Of a stretch of DNA of 64,000 nucleotides, positions 1 through 11,041 are shown one piece after another. Below the pieces are notes generated by a model that worked only from the letters and a program-made list of their open reading frames with translations, was not told where the DNA came from and searched no databases. Position numbers and translations under genes: made by a program. Within the stretch, counting starts at the first letter, position 1; every line of letters begins with the position of its first letter. This stretch comes from Proales similis (Eukaryota; Rotifera; Eurotatoria; Ploima; Proalidae), in contig JAGVRJ010000006.1 in assembly GCA_019059635.1 (NCBI GenBank), positions 2,170,001 through 2,234,000 on the forward strand, written 5' to 3'.

Positions 1-953
1 GCGCTGAGATTAGCAATTCAATTAGCATCGAAACCGAGATCGGGCAAACACACAAGAGAGATTAAGCGTTCAGCTGATCGACGAATGCCATTTACACCCT
101 CATGTCGAACGTGTCGACGGTCATTATGATCTAGAACAACGCAATTAGCGATTTGGCGCAGTAGACATGACATCGAATAGCGAAAATAATATTATTCTTG
201 ATAATCAACAAGAACACGATGATGATGGTGATGATGATGAACAGCAGCAGCAGGTGTCACTTAAATTCCAGATTTTTCGAAACTGGGTCAGACGATAGAC
301 GCGCATAACCACCGACACACAGACAGACTGAGAGAGAGAGAGACGGCCGGCTGGACAGAGAGATGGACAAGAGGGAAGGGCCTTCACGCATCTTTAAATA
401 GAGCTAGAGCGCCACCGAGCCAGTCAGTCGAGCGACCAGTTTAGTTGAGATTTGCTGGGAAACTGAACAACTCAGGCAGAAGAAAATCAATTAAAACGAG
501 TTTCTTCAATTTAATTGCAATCGCCTGAGTGGGCAAAATGAGCATTGATCGCCTGCAGGCATCTGAATCGCTCCTGTCCGTCTATTGTCTATTCGTGTGC
601 GCGAGCGCGCGTATGCAGACCTCGGCTTGTTGCAATTATATAATAAATTATTATAAGCGCCAGCGAGTGCAGACGAGGCGGCCGATTGAGCAAACAAGCA
701 TCAGCAGAACAATGATGAACAATCAAGATGATGATGATGAGAATGATTGTGAGAGTGATACGCTTGCTTGCAGCATCTAGCCTGCTTGCTATTTAAATAG
801 GCCACCTCGCCAGGCGTTGCTCGGACTGTGGCAAAGCGACAGAATTAATTCAATTTGCGTTCATGCACGTCTCGTTGTTGATTAATAATGATTTAGAACT
901 GCGCACTTGCGACTAGGAATGCTCGTCTCCATCTAAGATCTGACTCTGCCAAA
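1..953. other. Intergenic / 5' region of the REEP gene
   Basis: No convincing coding exon is seen on either strand. The stretch holds a TATA-like element with a downstream TCAGTC initiator (393-429), a second TTTAAATAG at about 792-800, short GATGAT runs near 218-240 and 728-742, and a GA-rich run near 331-345. The two TATA-like elements suggest that one or more transcripts reading into the REEP gene begin here. This is inference from motif position only. Confidence 0.5.
393..429 (+). promoter_or_regulatory. Candidate TATA + Inr core promoter
   Basis: TTTAAATA at 393-400 is followed by TCAGTC at 424-429, so the initiator adenine lies about 33 nt after the start of the TATA element. That is the spacing expected of a TATA/Inr core promoter, and TCAGT is the initiator form common in invertebrates. 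The next gene downstream on this strand is REEP (start codon 954), so this would be its promoter with a roughly 500-nt leader. No transcript evidence is available. Confidence 0.45.
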
Positions 954-2017
954 ATGATGTCCGCACTTCTTTCACGATGTTTAATGTAACTTGTCCTTTC
1001 TCGTCCTTTTCTCTGCTGGCCTCTAAACGGCTCTCAATCAAGTCTGGTGCTCGGCACTCTCTACCCGGCTTATCGCTCCTACAAGGCCATCAAGAACAAG
1101 GACGTTCGTGAGCACGTAAATTTCATTCGTTTCATTCTTGATTTAACCAATTCGCTCAAATTGTACCAAGGTCAAATGGATGATGTACTGGATCGTGTTT
1201 GCCTTGTTCACAACCGTGGAGACCTTCTCCGACATCTTCTTCTCTTGGTTCCCGTTCTACTACGAGATAAAGATCCTGTTCATCCTGTGGGTGCTCTCGC
1301 CGGCCACCAGAGGCTCGAGTCTCTTGTACAAAAAAGTCGTGCATCCGATGCTCATGTCGCGCGAGAAAGAAATCGACGAGCTGATCGAAAAGGCCAAGAA
1401 ACAGGGCTACACCACTTTTTTGAGCATATTCTCATCCGGCTTTCAGTACGCCTCCAACGTCCTGCTCAATTCGAACATGGTGCGGCAAAACGTGCTGGGC
1501 AATCAGCTTCGCAAGAGCTTCTCAATGGACGACGTCAACACAGGCGAGCAAACAGTGCGCACCAGCGCGGCCACTTGTCCGGAAACGATTGAAGAAGACG
1601 AAGAGTTTGGTAATTCAGATTCGCCATTCTCGCGCTGCGCCTGAAACTCAATCTAAATCAAAGTTGAAATGAGCACAGAAGTCATCAGACGACCGCCAAG
1701 TTCCAGCATTGACGGTATGCACCTCTTCTCCTTCTCCTGCTCTTGTTCGCTAGCCTAATTTGCAAACGGCCCATTTTTCAGACGCGAGGAATGCGCGAGC
1801 ACGTCACTCGGTGCAATCGCTGAGCTCCGGCTACGGCCGAGATTTTGAACTCATCGACGACTTTGGCGAAAGTATTGAAAGCGGCCAACAGCAGCGACCA
1901 GTGAGCAAGCGGCGTACCAGCTCGCGGCAGTTGAGCTCAACTGGCAGCGGCACAAATTACAAGTCAAGCGAAGTATACATGCGCCATCTCACAAATCGCT
2001 ATTCAATCGACCAATAA
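954..2017 (+). CDS. REEP: Receptor expression-enhancing protein (REEP1-4 class)
   Basis: Integral ER membrane protein of the TB2/DP1/HVA22 family. Known members shape high-curvature ER tubules and, in the REEP1-4 branch, link ER to microtubules. Five exons join in frame: 954-985, 1043-1115, 1171-1609, 1664-1714, 1782-2017, with introns of 54-67 nt. Exon 1 encodes the N-terminal hydrophobic segment. Exons 2-3 carry the family hallmarks LGTLYPAYRSYKAI, KWMMYWIVFALFT, SDIFFSWFPFYYEIK, and SSLLYKKVVHP followed by KEKEIDELIEKAK (an amphipathic helix). The longer C-terminal tail, serine/arginine-rich and low in hydrophobics, places it with REEP1-4 rather than REEP5/6. Two adjacent ATGs (954, 957) could start translation. 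An AATAAA at 2013-2018 overlaps the stop codon. Reading exon 3 through its 3' splice site would give an alternative stop at 1642-1644. Confidence 0.9.
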
Positions 2018-2653
2018 ACATTCGAAACGAAAAGGCCAGCCACTATGGCACGATTACCACTCGTAGCAGCAGATTTTCAAAAACTCGACTCACTGCTACC
2101 AATTCGGCTGGACTTGTCGGTCAGACCATTTACGACAACGAGTAATTTTGTCCTTTCTCTCTTCTTTTATAAAAATTTATCCGCTGCCAATGCACATGAC
2201 ATACACACAAGCAGAGGCGATTACATGCAACAAAACAATTAACCAAAATACTTGTCCTCTCTCTCTCTCTCTTCATCTCACACATGCCTGAGCCTCTTGC
2301 TTGAGGCTCGATACTGCTAAATACAATGCTTTTATTTCATTTTTATTTATTGTCTGAAAGCTCACACACTTGAACAATAAATTCTTACTTTCTCACGCTC
2401 TTGCTGTCTTGCTCTAGAGTGAGTCCATGAGCTCCGCCCAACCTTTAGACCCGAGTCTTTCGAATGCACAGAGAAAAATCGAATGAATGAATGAACCAAA
2501 GAAATCAAAATCTGGCTGAGTGCAAACGACGATTCATTTTTAATCGAATTTCACAGACAAACGGCTAAAACAATTGCGATAAAATGTAGAAAAACAAAAT
2601 TATAATTGACAAATGTCTGGCTCGTTCAGTGATCGAGACCAAATTGTGTCAGC
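2018..2653. other. Intergenic, 3' regions of REEP (+) and SPOP (-)
   Basis: AT-rich convergent intergenic DNA with a CT dinucleotide run near 2259-2270, TTATTTATTG near 2343, and AATAAA near 2376. No coding exon is supported. Confidence 0.5.
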
Positions 2654-3889
2654 TCATGGACTGTTGGTTTTGAAGCGTTTCTTCGGCGGGCCGAATGTGT
2701 TTGTCTGCAGACTGACGTAGGCCCTGAAGCTCTCGGCCACCAAATGTGGATGAGAGGAAATCATATCGCGCCAGCCTGCAGTCTCAAGGACATCGCTTGC
2801 GTGCAGGTTAATAAACTCGTTTGTGACTGATTTGAGTCGAGTGGCCGAATGACGATCGGCCAGAATGAGCATATCAGCGGCATTCTCGACGTCGAGCGCG
2901 TTGACGAGCCATTCCTCGCAGATTACTTTGAGTCGCTCAAGTGCATACTTGTCGGCAGCCGCCAGTAAGAGGTCGGCGCTCTTCTCACTGCAGTTCGTTT
3001 TTCCGGTGTAGATGAAATGAATCACTTGGGTCATCACATCCGGCTCGACGTCATCGATTTGCACGCAATTGTTCTTGCCTTCGAGCATCTCGTGCTCAAA
3101 CATGGCCGCAAAGACGGGACTTCGCGCCGCCAAAATGGCCTTGTGCAGTTTGAACTCTCTGTGTTGGCATTTGATTAAAAAGTCGTGAAGCATGGCGCTC
3201 TCCAGCAGCGTTTCCAGGTCATCACTGAGGCGAGATTCGGGAACATTTACTTTGAACTGATTGGACACGCCGCTCAAGTTGACGCTCTCCTCGACCACAC
3301 TTATCTCAGAGTAGAGAGTGAGCGTGTCGTCAGCCAGCAGGCCGTTCGCTTCGTCGAGTAAAAAGTCGCGTCTGATGAATTTCTTGAAGCCCCAGTCTTT
3401 GCCTTGTACAAATTTGTAGGCGCGCTGGCTCTCCATGGCCTTGGTCTCCTCGCCCTTGGCGTTCAGGATGCTGAATTTGAACTTGGCTCTCACCTCGCTT
3501 TTGTTACAGCCGACTAGTAGCAGATAGAGCGACAAATAGTCCTTGCTCTCTTCGTCCAGGCCTTTGGGGTTCATTCGTAAACACCACTTGAGCTGATCGT
3601 TGGAGCCGCCTGTGAACGTTGAACTCTTCAGTGTCTCGCCGACCTCCTCGCGGCAATAGCAAAAATTGTTTATCGTCCACACGAAATTGAACTTGTCCAC
3701 TTTGACTCGGGTGAGACACCAGTTCTCGGCCAGAGGCGTGCCGTTGGGTTCAGTAAACGCAAGTGAGCTGCTGCTGCATTGGAACGCGCTGGAATTATCA
3801 GAGTCGGGCAGCACATTGCCACTGATCACACATGAACTGTTCGACAGAGATGTGTTCGAAGACATTGGGTTCGTATCGCCGCTGTTCAT
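2654..3889 (-). CDS. SPOP: Speckle-type POZ protein (MATH-BTB adaptor of CUL3)
   Basis: Substrate adaptor for CUL3-RING ubiquitin ligases, expected in the nucleus. A single 411-aa exon. After a roughly 60-aa serine/asparagine-rich N-terminus comes a MATH domain (about residues 62-200), beginning [19 protein letters not shown] and including [14 protein letters not shown] and [24 protein letters not shown] domain follows (about 220-335) with [34 protein letters not shown]. Next comes the 3-box/BACK region with [16 protein letters not shown] and [18 protein letters not shown]. The tail ends [11 protein letters not shown], a short basic nuclear-localisation-like end as in SPOP. The family identity is strong and length is slightly above the usual 374 aa because of the N-terminal extension. 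The gene is intronless although most neighbours have introns, so a retrocopy is possible, but the frame is intact. Confidence 0.95.
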   Translation of the reverse strand: MNSGDTNPMSSNTSLSNSSCVISGNVLPDSDNSSAFQCSSSSLAFTEPNGTPLAENWCLTRVKVDKFNFVWTINNFCYCREEVGETLKSSTFTGGSNDQLKWCLRMNPKGLDEESKDYLSLYLLLVGCNKSEVRAKFKFSILNAKGEETKAMESQRAYKFVQGKDWGFKKFIRRDFLLDEANGLLADDTLTLYSEISVVEESVNLSGVSNQFKVNVPESRLSDDLETLLESAMLHDFLIKCQHREFKLHKAILAARSPVFAAMFEHEMLEGKNNCVQIDDVEPDVMTQVIHFIYTGKTNCSEKSADLLLAAADKYALERLKVICEEWLVNALDVENAADMLILADRHSATRLKSVTNEFINLHASDVLETAGWRDMISSHPHLVAESFRAYVSLQTNTFGPPKKRFKTNSP

Positions 3890-4290
3890 GGCCTCTATTG
3901 CCCAGAGATAGCCATCGAAAGCGCTTTTTTACTCGTCGAAGAATGGATCAAGATATAATTTATGCTCAATCTACTCTGAATTCCATCTATTTTGTACACG
4001 TTTCGAATCCAACTTTACATTTGTTGTATTGCAGATCGCGGACGCGCATTCCACCTTTCTGTCCCTCTCTGCTCCAATCCAGAGCCACATCTGATTGACC
4101 TGTCTCAGTTTGGCAAATTAGCCGCTGCCGTCTCTTGGCTGTTCAGAACTCGGAAATATTCGTTCCACTTCAAACCTGACCTGCCTAGCGCAATTGTTAA
4201 TTAAATTTAATGAAACGCTTCGCTACGAATCAGACGACAAAGACAGCTATCGACTGGTGAACGTAGTTGCAGGCGGGCGGTTGAAGTGAA
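3890..4290. other. Divergent intergenic region between SPOP (-) and PAXX (+)
   Basis: About 400 nt separating two divergently transcribed genes; it presumably holds both promoters. No clear TATA element or coding exon is seen. An acceptor-like CAATAG lies 5 nt before the SPOP start codon on the minus strand. Confidence 0.4.
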
Positions 4291-5031
4291 ATGTCAATTC
4301 AGCACCGAGACGCACTTCTCAAGTTGGTGGGTGCCTACTGCGACGTGAGAAGCGACGTCAAGTATTTGATCTACTTCAGACACAGCCGATATGCGGACAG
4401 GACGGTTGTCAGCGAGATGGGCAACAACTTTTACCTGATGGCCACAGACGGAACAGACTGCTGGTCAAAGAACATCGGCACCGCAGCGGCGCTCAAAGAG
4501 TTCTCTCAGCAGCAGCTGGCCGGAATGGAAGTGGCCTTTGGCGCGCTCGCTCACGACCTGTCGGCCTGCATTGACTCGAGCTCGTTCGAAGTGAGGCGAA
4601 TAGTGGCCGCGCAAAACAACCAGTCGGACATGGTCGAGTTCAAAAAGTTGTGTCGAAATGAAGCGGCAAATGACGCTGCTCTGGTGAGCAAATCCTACAA
4701 GTTCGTCCTGGAGCCGTTCGCCTACGCTCGAGAGGAAATAAAATTCCTGCTGTTCTCAATGCACGATCGCATGACAAAGCTGTGCTCAGAAGCGGACACC
4801 CTGAGAGGCAGCTTGGCCAGGAGTGCGTCGAACGAGGCCAGTCCGTCTAAGCAGGCCGGCTCAATCGATACCCTCAAGCGCTTTCAAATTTCAAGCAGCA
4901 AATCGCTTGGCAAGTTGAATCGCAAGTCAGGCATGAGCATCATCAACCCGCTGACCAAGAGACGCAAGACGCCAAAAGGAGTTGAGTTCGACGACAACAA
5001 CGAGCCCGACGCAGACAGCAACAGCAGCTGA
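4291..5031 (+). CDS. PAXX: PAXX-like non-homologous end-joining factor
   Basis: Paralogue of XRCC4 and XLF. It binds Ku on DNA ends and stabilises end-joining complexes. A single 246-aa exon. The N-terminal head domain (about 1-115) has KYLIYFRHSRYADRTVVSEM and NNFYLMATDGTDCWSKN, then an alanine-rich segment ALKEFSQQQLAG, matching the order of vertebrate PAXX (FVCY..., FNLYVTDAAELWS..., SLAALKARFGLS). A probable dimerisation helix covers about 150-180. The decisive evidence is the C-terminus MSIINPLTKRRKTPKGVEFDD, which parallels the vertebrate Ku-binding tail SLINPGFKSKKPAGGVDFDE. The protein ends in an acidic/serine stretch. It is longer than human PAXX (204 aa) because of the central linker. 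I am sure of the tail motif and moderately sure of the head; the assignment is from remembered sequence, not a search. Confidence 0.8.
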   Translation: MSIQHRDALLKLVGAYCDVRSDVKYLIYFRHSRYADRTVVSEMGNNFYLMATDGTDCWSKNIGTAAALKEFSQQQLAGMEVAFGALAHDLSACIDSSSFEVRRIVAAQNNQSDMVEFKKLCRNEAANDAALVSKSYKFVLEPFAYAREEIKFLLFSMHDRMTKLCSEADTLRGSLARSASNEASPSKQAGSIDTLKRFQISSSKSLGKLNRKSGMSIINPLTKRRKTPKGVEFDDNNEPDADSNSS

Positions 5032-5481
5032 CGCGCGTCATTTCCTCTGCCCTTCTCGGCATTTTTACAAATTCTCTCTCTCTCTCTCTGTCTCTCTCTT
5101 TTTTTTTGTTGTTGAATAATTCAAAATTTCACAATTTCCTAAAAAACAATTCCAAATCCGTGGTTCGAAACGTTGCTTGGCATCGAACGAATCGGACAAA
5201 AGCGATCGCAGTCCACACGAATGGTGCAAAGCCAACGTGACCGACCAGGGACTGTGGCCATCAATGAATGTACACAGATGAGGAGAGGGGGCATGTGCGA
5301 TCGATTCGCGGCCGTGGGGTCATGCATGTTCACATCGCTGTGTTCACTGGCGGCCTTTTTGTTGTTGTAAAGTCGAATGTTTTGCAAACGCCCGACTGAC
5401 ACTCTAACTCTGTGACGCAATTTGCGCGTTTATTTGTTTCTCGTTCAGATTTGAGTTGCATTGAGAGCACCTAGTTGTGAG
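5032..5481. other. Intergenic, 5' leader of ARS2
   Basis: Contains a CT run at about 5074-5098 followed by T8, and an acceptor-like TTTCTCGTTCAG ending at 5448, 33 nt before the ARS2 start codon. The acceptor suggests a 5'-UTR intron or a trans-splice site. No coding exon is seen. Confidence 0.4.
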
Positions 5482-7973
5482 ATGGGCGACAGCGAAGAGG
5501 AACAATACGGCCATTCGAACGCAGCCCAGACAAACGGGAGCAATCAATCGAATTTCTCGTCGAATCGTCGCAATCGAGACAGATTCAACAGGGACCGCGA
5601 CTCGTCAATGGGCGGTGGCGGTGGCGGCTACCGAGCCGGCGGCGACGGTGGCCGTGGTCGAGACTGGAGCTCAGACAGATACAAGAATCGAGGCTCAAAC
5701 TACGGACGCCGCTATCAGACGAGTCCTCGCTTCGACTCGAGTCCGCCGCCTTCCAAACGCAACAGGCGGGACTGGTACGATTCGGGCGAGCAGCAGGCGC
5801 GCTACGACACGCCAGAGTATCCGACTCAGCCGCCTCTGCTGACATTCAAGCAGTTCCTTCAGCAGCAGGACGATTTCATCGAGGACGAGGAAGCGCTCCG
5901 ACGCTACAACGAGTACAAAATAGATTTCAAGCGAACGCAAATAAACAACTTTTTCCTCGAGCACAAAGAAGAGGACTGGTTCAAGCAGCGCTACCATCCG
6001 GACGAGAGCCAGAAGAGACGCGAGAGCCAAAATCAGAACATCCTGCGCCGTCTTGAAGTGTTCATGCAGCTGATGCAAGAAGGCTGGCTAGAAGACATCA
6101 CAGTTGAAACAGACCAATCGTCCAAGCTCACTCGCTTCCTTGACGCGTGTGTCATACGGCTCGAGGGCGGCGACGAGAATGACGTCAAGCGTCTGCTCGA
6201 TCCTGCTAAGCCGGCCGAATCGAGTCAGAACGAGCCCCGAAAACAAGAGGAGGAGGAGGAGAACGGAGAGGAGAAGAATGGCCACGAGCCGGGCGAGGAC
6301 AGCGGCGCCGAATCTGACGAGAACGACGAAACCAACGAGACTAGCGGCAAGCGGGCGCGCAAGAAAAGCGAGCGAACCAGCGGCGAGCTGCAGCTGCACA
6401 AGACCGCGTCGATATTCATGCGCAACTTGGCCGCGTCGGTCACTCGCGACGACCTCGAGAGCGTCTGTCGAGAGTACGACGGCTTCAAACGAGTCGCTCT
6501 GTCGGACCCGGCGCCGGAGCGTAATTTCATGCGCCGCGGCTGGATCACTTTCGAGTCGAACGTGGACGTGAAGAAAATCTGCTGGAATCTGCAGAACATA
6601 AAAATAAAGGACTGCAATCCGGGCGCAATTGTCAACAGAGAGCTGACCACTCGAGTCAGAGCCGTCAATCAGCTGTGTTCGCATCACAAGAGCGTGATAA
6701 AGAACGACATCAAGCATGCGATGAAAATAGTGCAGAACATGGACCGCAAGTGGAGCATATGGCAGCAAAAGAGCCAGTCGGAAGAGGAGGCCAGCGAGGA
6801 GAAGAAAGAGGAGGAGGAGAACGGGTCGAGCGATGATCACGTGAAACTGGAGGCTGACGCATTCAAGCCGTTGGCGGCCTTCAAGCCGCTCGGCCACAGT
6901 TTCAATGGAAGCAATCCGCTGCTCGAGAACATAACCGATTATTTGGTTGACGAAGCGAGCGCCGAAGAGGCCGAGCTGCTTGGCGATCAGGCAGCCGACA
7001 GCGGGCGCCAGTCGAGCAGCTTTGAGATCGAAGTAGACCGTGACTACATTTGCGCCCTCGACCGGCTCATTCTCTACTTGCGCGTGGTCTACTCGATAGA
7101 CTTTTACAACGCGACCGAGTACCAGCAAGAGGACGCCATGCCGAACCGTTGCGGCATTATGTTCGCTCGGGCGTCTCTACCTTCGAACGCGGCCAGCGCC
7201 AGTCTCAAGACCAACCAGACGGAGGTCAACAACTACATGAGGCAGTTCGACGCCAAGATAAAGCCTTACGTCGAGTACAAGGATCAAGTGGAGCCAGAGC
7301 TGGCGGCCAAACTCGGGCTCAAGGACTTTAAAGAGGAGATTGAGAAATTCATTCGTTTGAACACACAAGAGCTGGCGCCTGACCGCTGGCTGTGTCCGCT
7401 CAGCGGCAAACGCTTCAAGGGCCCCGAGTTCATTCGAAAGCATTTATTCTACAAGCACATGGAGAAGATAATTGACATCAAGAAGGAGGTGGCCTATTTG
7501 AACAACTACATATTCGATCCGAAGCGTCCACAGCTGCCCGAGCATCCGGCCACCAAACCGTCTAACGCCTCATCGTCGGGCAGTTACTCGTCAAACCAGA
7601 CCGGCGGTCAGATGAGAATGCAGCCTCAGTTCGGCGGAATGGGCGCACCTGGTCTCCTGATGCCGCCGGGTGGACCGTTCCAGCCGATGCAGTTCGGCAA
7701 TCCGATCGCCGTGGCGGCCGCGGCAGCTGCAGCCGCCTCTCGTCCGTACGGTTTCGGCGACGCCATGATGAATCCTTCGTTCGGCTTCCAGCAAGGCAAC
7801 ATGATGAATCCCAACTTTAAAAAATTCAACTCAAATTACCGACGAGCTGGCCCAGGCGGGGGCGGGTAAGTGATCGCAATCTGAACTGTTCACTCATCAG
7901 GCTGCTCAAACTTGTGAATTTTAGACGCGAAATGATTCAATATCGCGACCTGGACGCGCCTGACGAAGCATGA
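5482..7973 (+). CDS. SRRT: Serrate RNA effector molecule homolog (ARS2)
   Basis: Nuclear cap-binding-complex partner that routes capped transcripts to miRNA processing, 3'-end formation or exosome decay. Exon 1 is 5482-7865 and exon 2 is 7925-7973, giving 810 aa with a 59-nt intron. The start gives MGDSEEE, equal to the MGDSDDE start of vertebrate ARS2. Next come an RGG/RS-rich N-terminus, then the DUF3546 region (TFKQFLQQQDDFIEDEEALRRYNEYKIDF, HKEEDWFKQRYHPDE). An acidic linker with several EEEE runs, the RRM-like core (TASIFMRNLAASVTRDDLESVC) and the zinc finger (RWLCPLSGKRFKGPEFIRKHLFYKH) follow. The tail is rich in glycine/methionine/alanine. Exon 2 supplies the conserved C-terminal peptide IQYRDLDAPDE, the motif that contacts CBC and effector proteins. 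The match is unambiguous. Confidence 0.97.
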
Positions 7974-8639
7974 ATGAACAAGAGTTGAAAAATAGAGAAT
8001 ATTATATCCGCATTCCATCCGCTTGCAAGCTCCAACTTTTCCTTCTCAACTGCCTGGGTGCTTCTTCTTTCTTCTTCTGTCTCTTTCTGTGCCCTCTGCT
8101 CTCTATTGTTCTCTTCTGTATGTGTTGGATTAGATTGTTGAATTCTTTTATTTTCGTTCGCAGCACCCAAGCAGACAACACGAAACCTTGGTCGTGCGGC
8201 AATTCACAACTGCTAAGTCTGAAGAAACAGACGCATATGAATTCCTCGAGTCAATCAATTGTCGCAGCCGGCTACAATAAAATTGCAACAGCCGCCTCAC
8301 AGCAGTCCGAATGTCTCCCTCTCTCTCTCTCTCTCCTCTCCCTTTTGTCTCTCTCTTTTCTGTCTCCCTTCTGTCTCTCTATTCTCTATTTTCGCTCAAC
8401 ATTTATGCATGCTTGTTTGGCTCTAGAGCAAGGCGCTCAATGCCAGCAGCTTGCTCTCTGAAGTGAATCATATTAAAAATTAAAAGTGAACATGAACAGG
8501 AAAAAGCAAAATAAAACAAATGAAATGCTGATTATAATTGACTCCAAAGCCACGTATCTAATAGCTTGGGTACCCGTTTCAGGCCGTTCGGCTCGAATAA
8601 GATCCAGCCGCCGCGAGGTTTCCACAGGTTCGTTCAAAG
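7974..8639. other. Intergenic, ARS2 to SWT1
   Basis: Pyrimidine-rich DNA with long CT runs at about 8310-8375, a possible polyadenylation signal near 8276, and an acceptor-like CCCGTTTCAG ending at 8582, 57 nt before the SWT1 start. No coding exon is seen. Confidence 0.4.
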
Positions 8640-11041
8640 ATGGAAGACGACCAGCTCAAGTTGTGGGAGAAGCACTTCAGCCGGTCGCACAAGCGCGAGT
8701 ACTATTTCAATCGGCACACTGGCGAATCGCTGTGGACGCTGGACGAAGTAAAAGAACGGATTCGCAGTCAACTTCATTCGGCCGAGTTGTCGCACGAGTG
8801 CGAGCCCATGGAGGTCGAAGTGGTCCAGAACGTAATGCCCTTACTCTCGTCGACTGAACACATCAATGTGCTTGACAACGAGGCTAGATCACTCGACTCA
8901 GATCAGCCGAGCAGTCTTATAAGAGCCGAGTGACCGGAATTGACCTGTCTGCCAAACTAGCTGGCCCGAGCCGATCGAACTTTGAGATCTGCGCAGTACT
9001 CGACACAAACGTCTTCCTCTCTCACCTATCTGCGCTCAAGTCTCTCTCCGAGTCGGCAAGCTCGCTGCGTTTTCTGTTTGCCGTGCCGTGGATTGTCATT
9101 CAGGGTACAAGTTGAATGGCGACTGCCTCATCCAGCGCTCGCTAAGCTCTCGCTATTCAGAACTGGATCGAATAAAATCAAACAGCAAAATAGACGCTCG
9201 CCTTTCAAGACTGGCACAGGACAGCATCAAGTTCATCTCTGAGCTTCTCTCCTCATCAAACGCCACTTTCATATTTCAGACTTCTACTCAGGTGCGTTCG
9301 AATCATTTTCGTTTTTGGCCTTCCAGTCGACTTCCTCTCGAACAGGAAACGCAGAGTCGCTCGGAGACGGCCGACGATCGGATTCTTAACTACGCCCTGT
9401 GGCTGCAGACAAACTTGGGTAAATTGAGAGAGCGCGCCCACTCGGCTTTAGACTCGATTCGTTTGTGCAGGGAACAACAAGGTCTGCTTGGTCTCAAACG
9501 ACATAAATGTGGTCAACAAGGCGTCAATAAACAGTTTGGCCGGAGTAAAGTTCAATGAGTTTCACGCCAAAGTGTCTGCCGGTCTATTCTCGCACCCAGT
9601 GTCGCCAGTATCGAGCAAGACTCAAAAGCTCGAGTTCTCCGAGCCCGACACTCGCCTATTCACTGAACTGGTGGTAAGCGCCCGTTTCGACCGAGCACCA
9701 AGTTCTTTAGGCTGAGATTTTCATGACCCATTTCGACTAGATTTCCTTGCTCGAGGTGCAGATCAGCGAACATGTGCAGCAGCTGTTGAGCCACTTTTTT
9801 GAGATCGAGCTCAAAAGTGTCTATCAAGAATTGTGGTAAATTCGCAGCGCACTCAGACATTCAGGCAGCCACTTGAAGCAGAGCTCTAGGCTCGATATTG
9901 CCGCCTATCCGCCGCCTTGGACTCTGAATCGGCTCTACCACACAATTAAAAAGTAGGCGAATCAGAATGGACGCAGCGTTGAGCGGACTTGAGAATTGCT
10001 ATGAAGGAGCTATCAGGCGATGTTCGGCTTCCAACCCAACAGCCAGCCGGTTCAGTTGAAATTCGAAAAAACGCTGCAGCTAATAAACGTCTACGAAAGA
10101 ACGCCATTCTGCAACAGTGAACTGGACACCGAAAAGCTGTGGGCGGCCACAAGCCTGTCGATTGAAGCAGCCGCTTTGTTAAAGTCTTTCGACTTCAGCA
10201 AGTAAGAGAGAGAGAGAGAGGTGATGCAGTTTTACTTTTCACGTCATTCAAAGATATGGCGAGGAGTTCGCCCTCCGATTCGATTACATGACCAATTTGC
10301 AAACAAGAGCGGTTAGAGTGTGCCAGCTCCTGTCAACCGCCAACAAACTCTTGCTCTCTCCATTTGTGGGGGAGCTCTTGAGCCAGCCAGTAATTGATTT
10401 AATTGCGCAATTCAAGACGCTTGTTAACGAGCGCATTTTCACAGGCAGACACAGACGCTCAGCTGCTGAGCCTACTGAACCCGATCTGGCATAAATTGGC
10501 GCAAACAAGCAACTTGAGTCGTCAGATTGAGTCACATTCGGACATTCGTTGCTTCTTCAATGCAAATATCACCGACTTTTTCCACTACATCACTTGCCGA
10601 CAATTAGCCATGCCGTTCAAGGCCATTTATAAACGGTAGAGGAGAATTTTTCTTTCGCTTTTCATCCGCCTCCGCAAACAGTCTAAGCGCATAAAGCTCC
10701 TAATCACAGCTGTTTGTCAACTGAGCTGACCGAGTCGAGTCTGAACGCGCTCTCCTACGCGGTCCTGCTATTCTCCAATCTGATTGCTGATGCCTCTGGG
10801 GCTGCATCCTCATCCGAAGGTGAAATGTCGGCAGACGAGAGCTCGCACACGTTTGAGCAGATTCGACGCTGCCTCTATTCGTCGCTGTCCAAAGCGGATC
10901 GGTAAGGCGCTTGTTTGTTAATTAGTTTGGTACTTGCGTCATCGACTTGTGCAACCATCTTTAAGAGAACTGATGATACGCGGCCTCTCGCAGCTCGAGG
11001 AATATCAGAGCCTCTTCGCAGCAGCAGCCAGCAGCAACTAA
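8640..11041 (+). CDS. SWT1: SWT1-like nuclear RNA endonuclease (WW + PIN)
   Basis: SWT1 is a PIN-domain endoribonuclease involved in quality control of nuclear mRNPs. The N-terminus is a WW-type module (LWEKHFSRSHKREYYFN then GESLWTLDE). The PIN domain follows, with acidic strand AVLDTNVFLSHL, PWIVIQ joined to ELDRIKSNSKID (intron about 9103-9156), DDRILNYALWL and the closing LVSNDINVVNKASINS. The C-terminal helical region includes YQELW joined to LDIAAYPPPWTLNRL (54-nt intron 9836-9889), and the gene ends RGLSQLEEYQSLFAAAASSN at 11039-11041. At least eight exons are present. Unresolved: the junction between the WW exon and the PIN exon (about 8830-8985, several weak donors) and the 10300-10720 exons. 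The WW+PIN order and the PPWTL motif support SWT1 over other PIN nucleases. Confidence 0.8.
10203..10220. repeat. GA dinucleotide tract in a SWT1 intron
   Basis: A short GAGAGA run sits just inside the intron after the exon ending SFDFSK. It belongs to a class of GA/CT tracts seen repeatedly in introns and intergenic DNA of this window. Confidence 0.6.

Noticed and set aside
6088-7128. Long 346-codon open frame on the minus strand opposite ARS2
   Set aside because: It is the antisense shadow of an unambiguous ARS2 coding sequence; leucine/valine/arginine-rich composition is the reverse complement of Glu/Lys/Asp codons.
9836-9868. 33-nt intron in SWT1
   Set aside because: Using the later acceptor at 9888-9889 gives a normal 54-nt intron and restores the conserved LWLDIAAYPPPWTL sequence.
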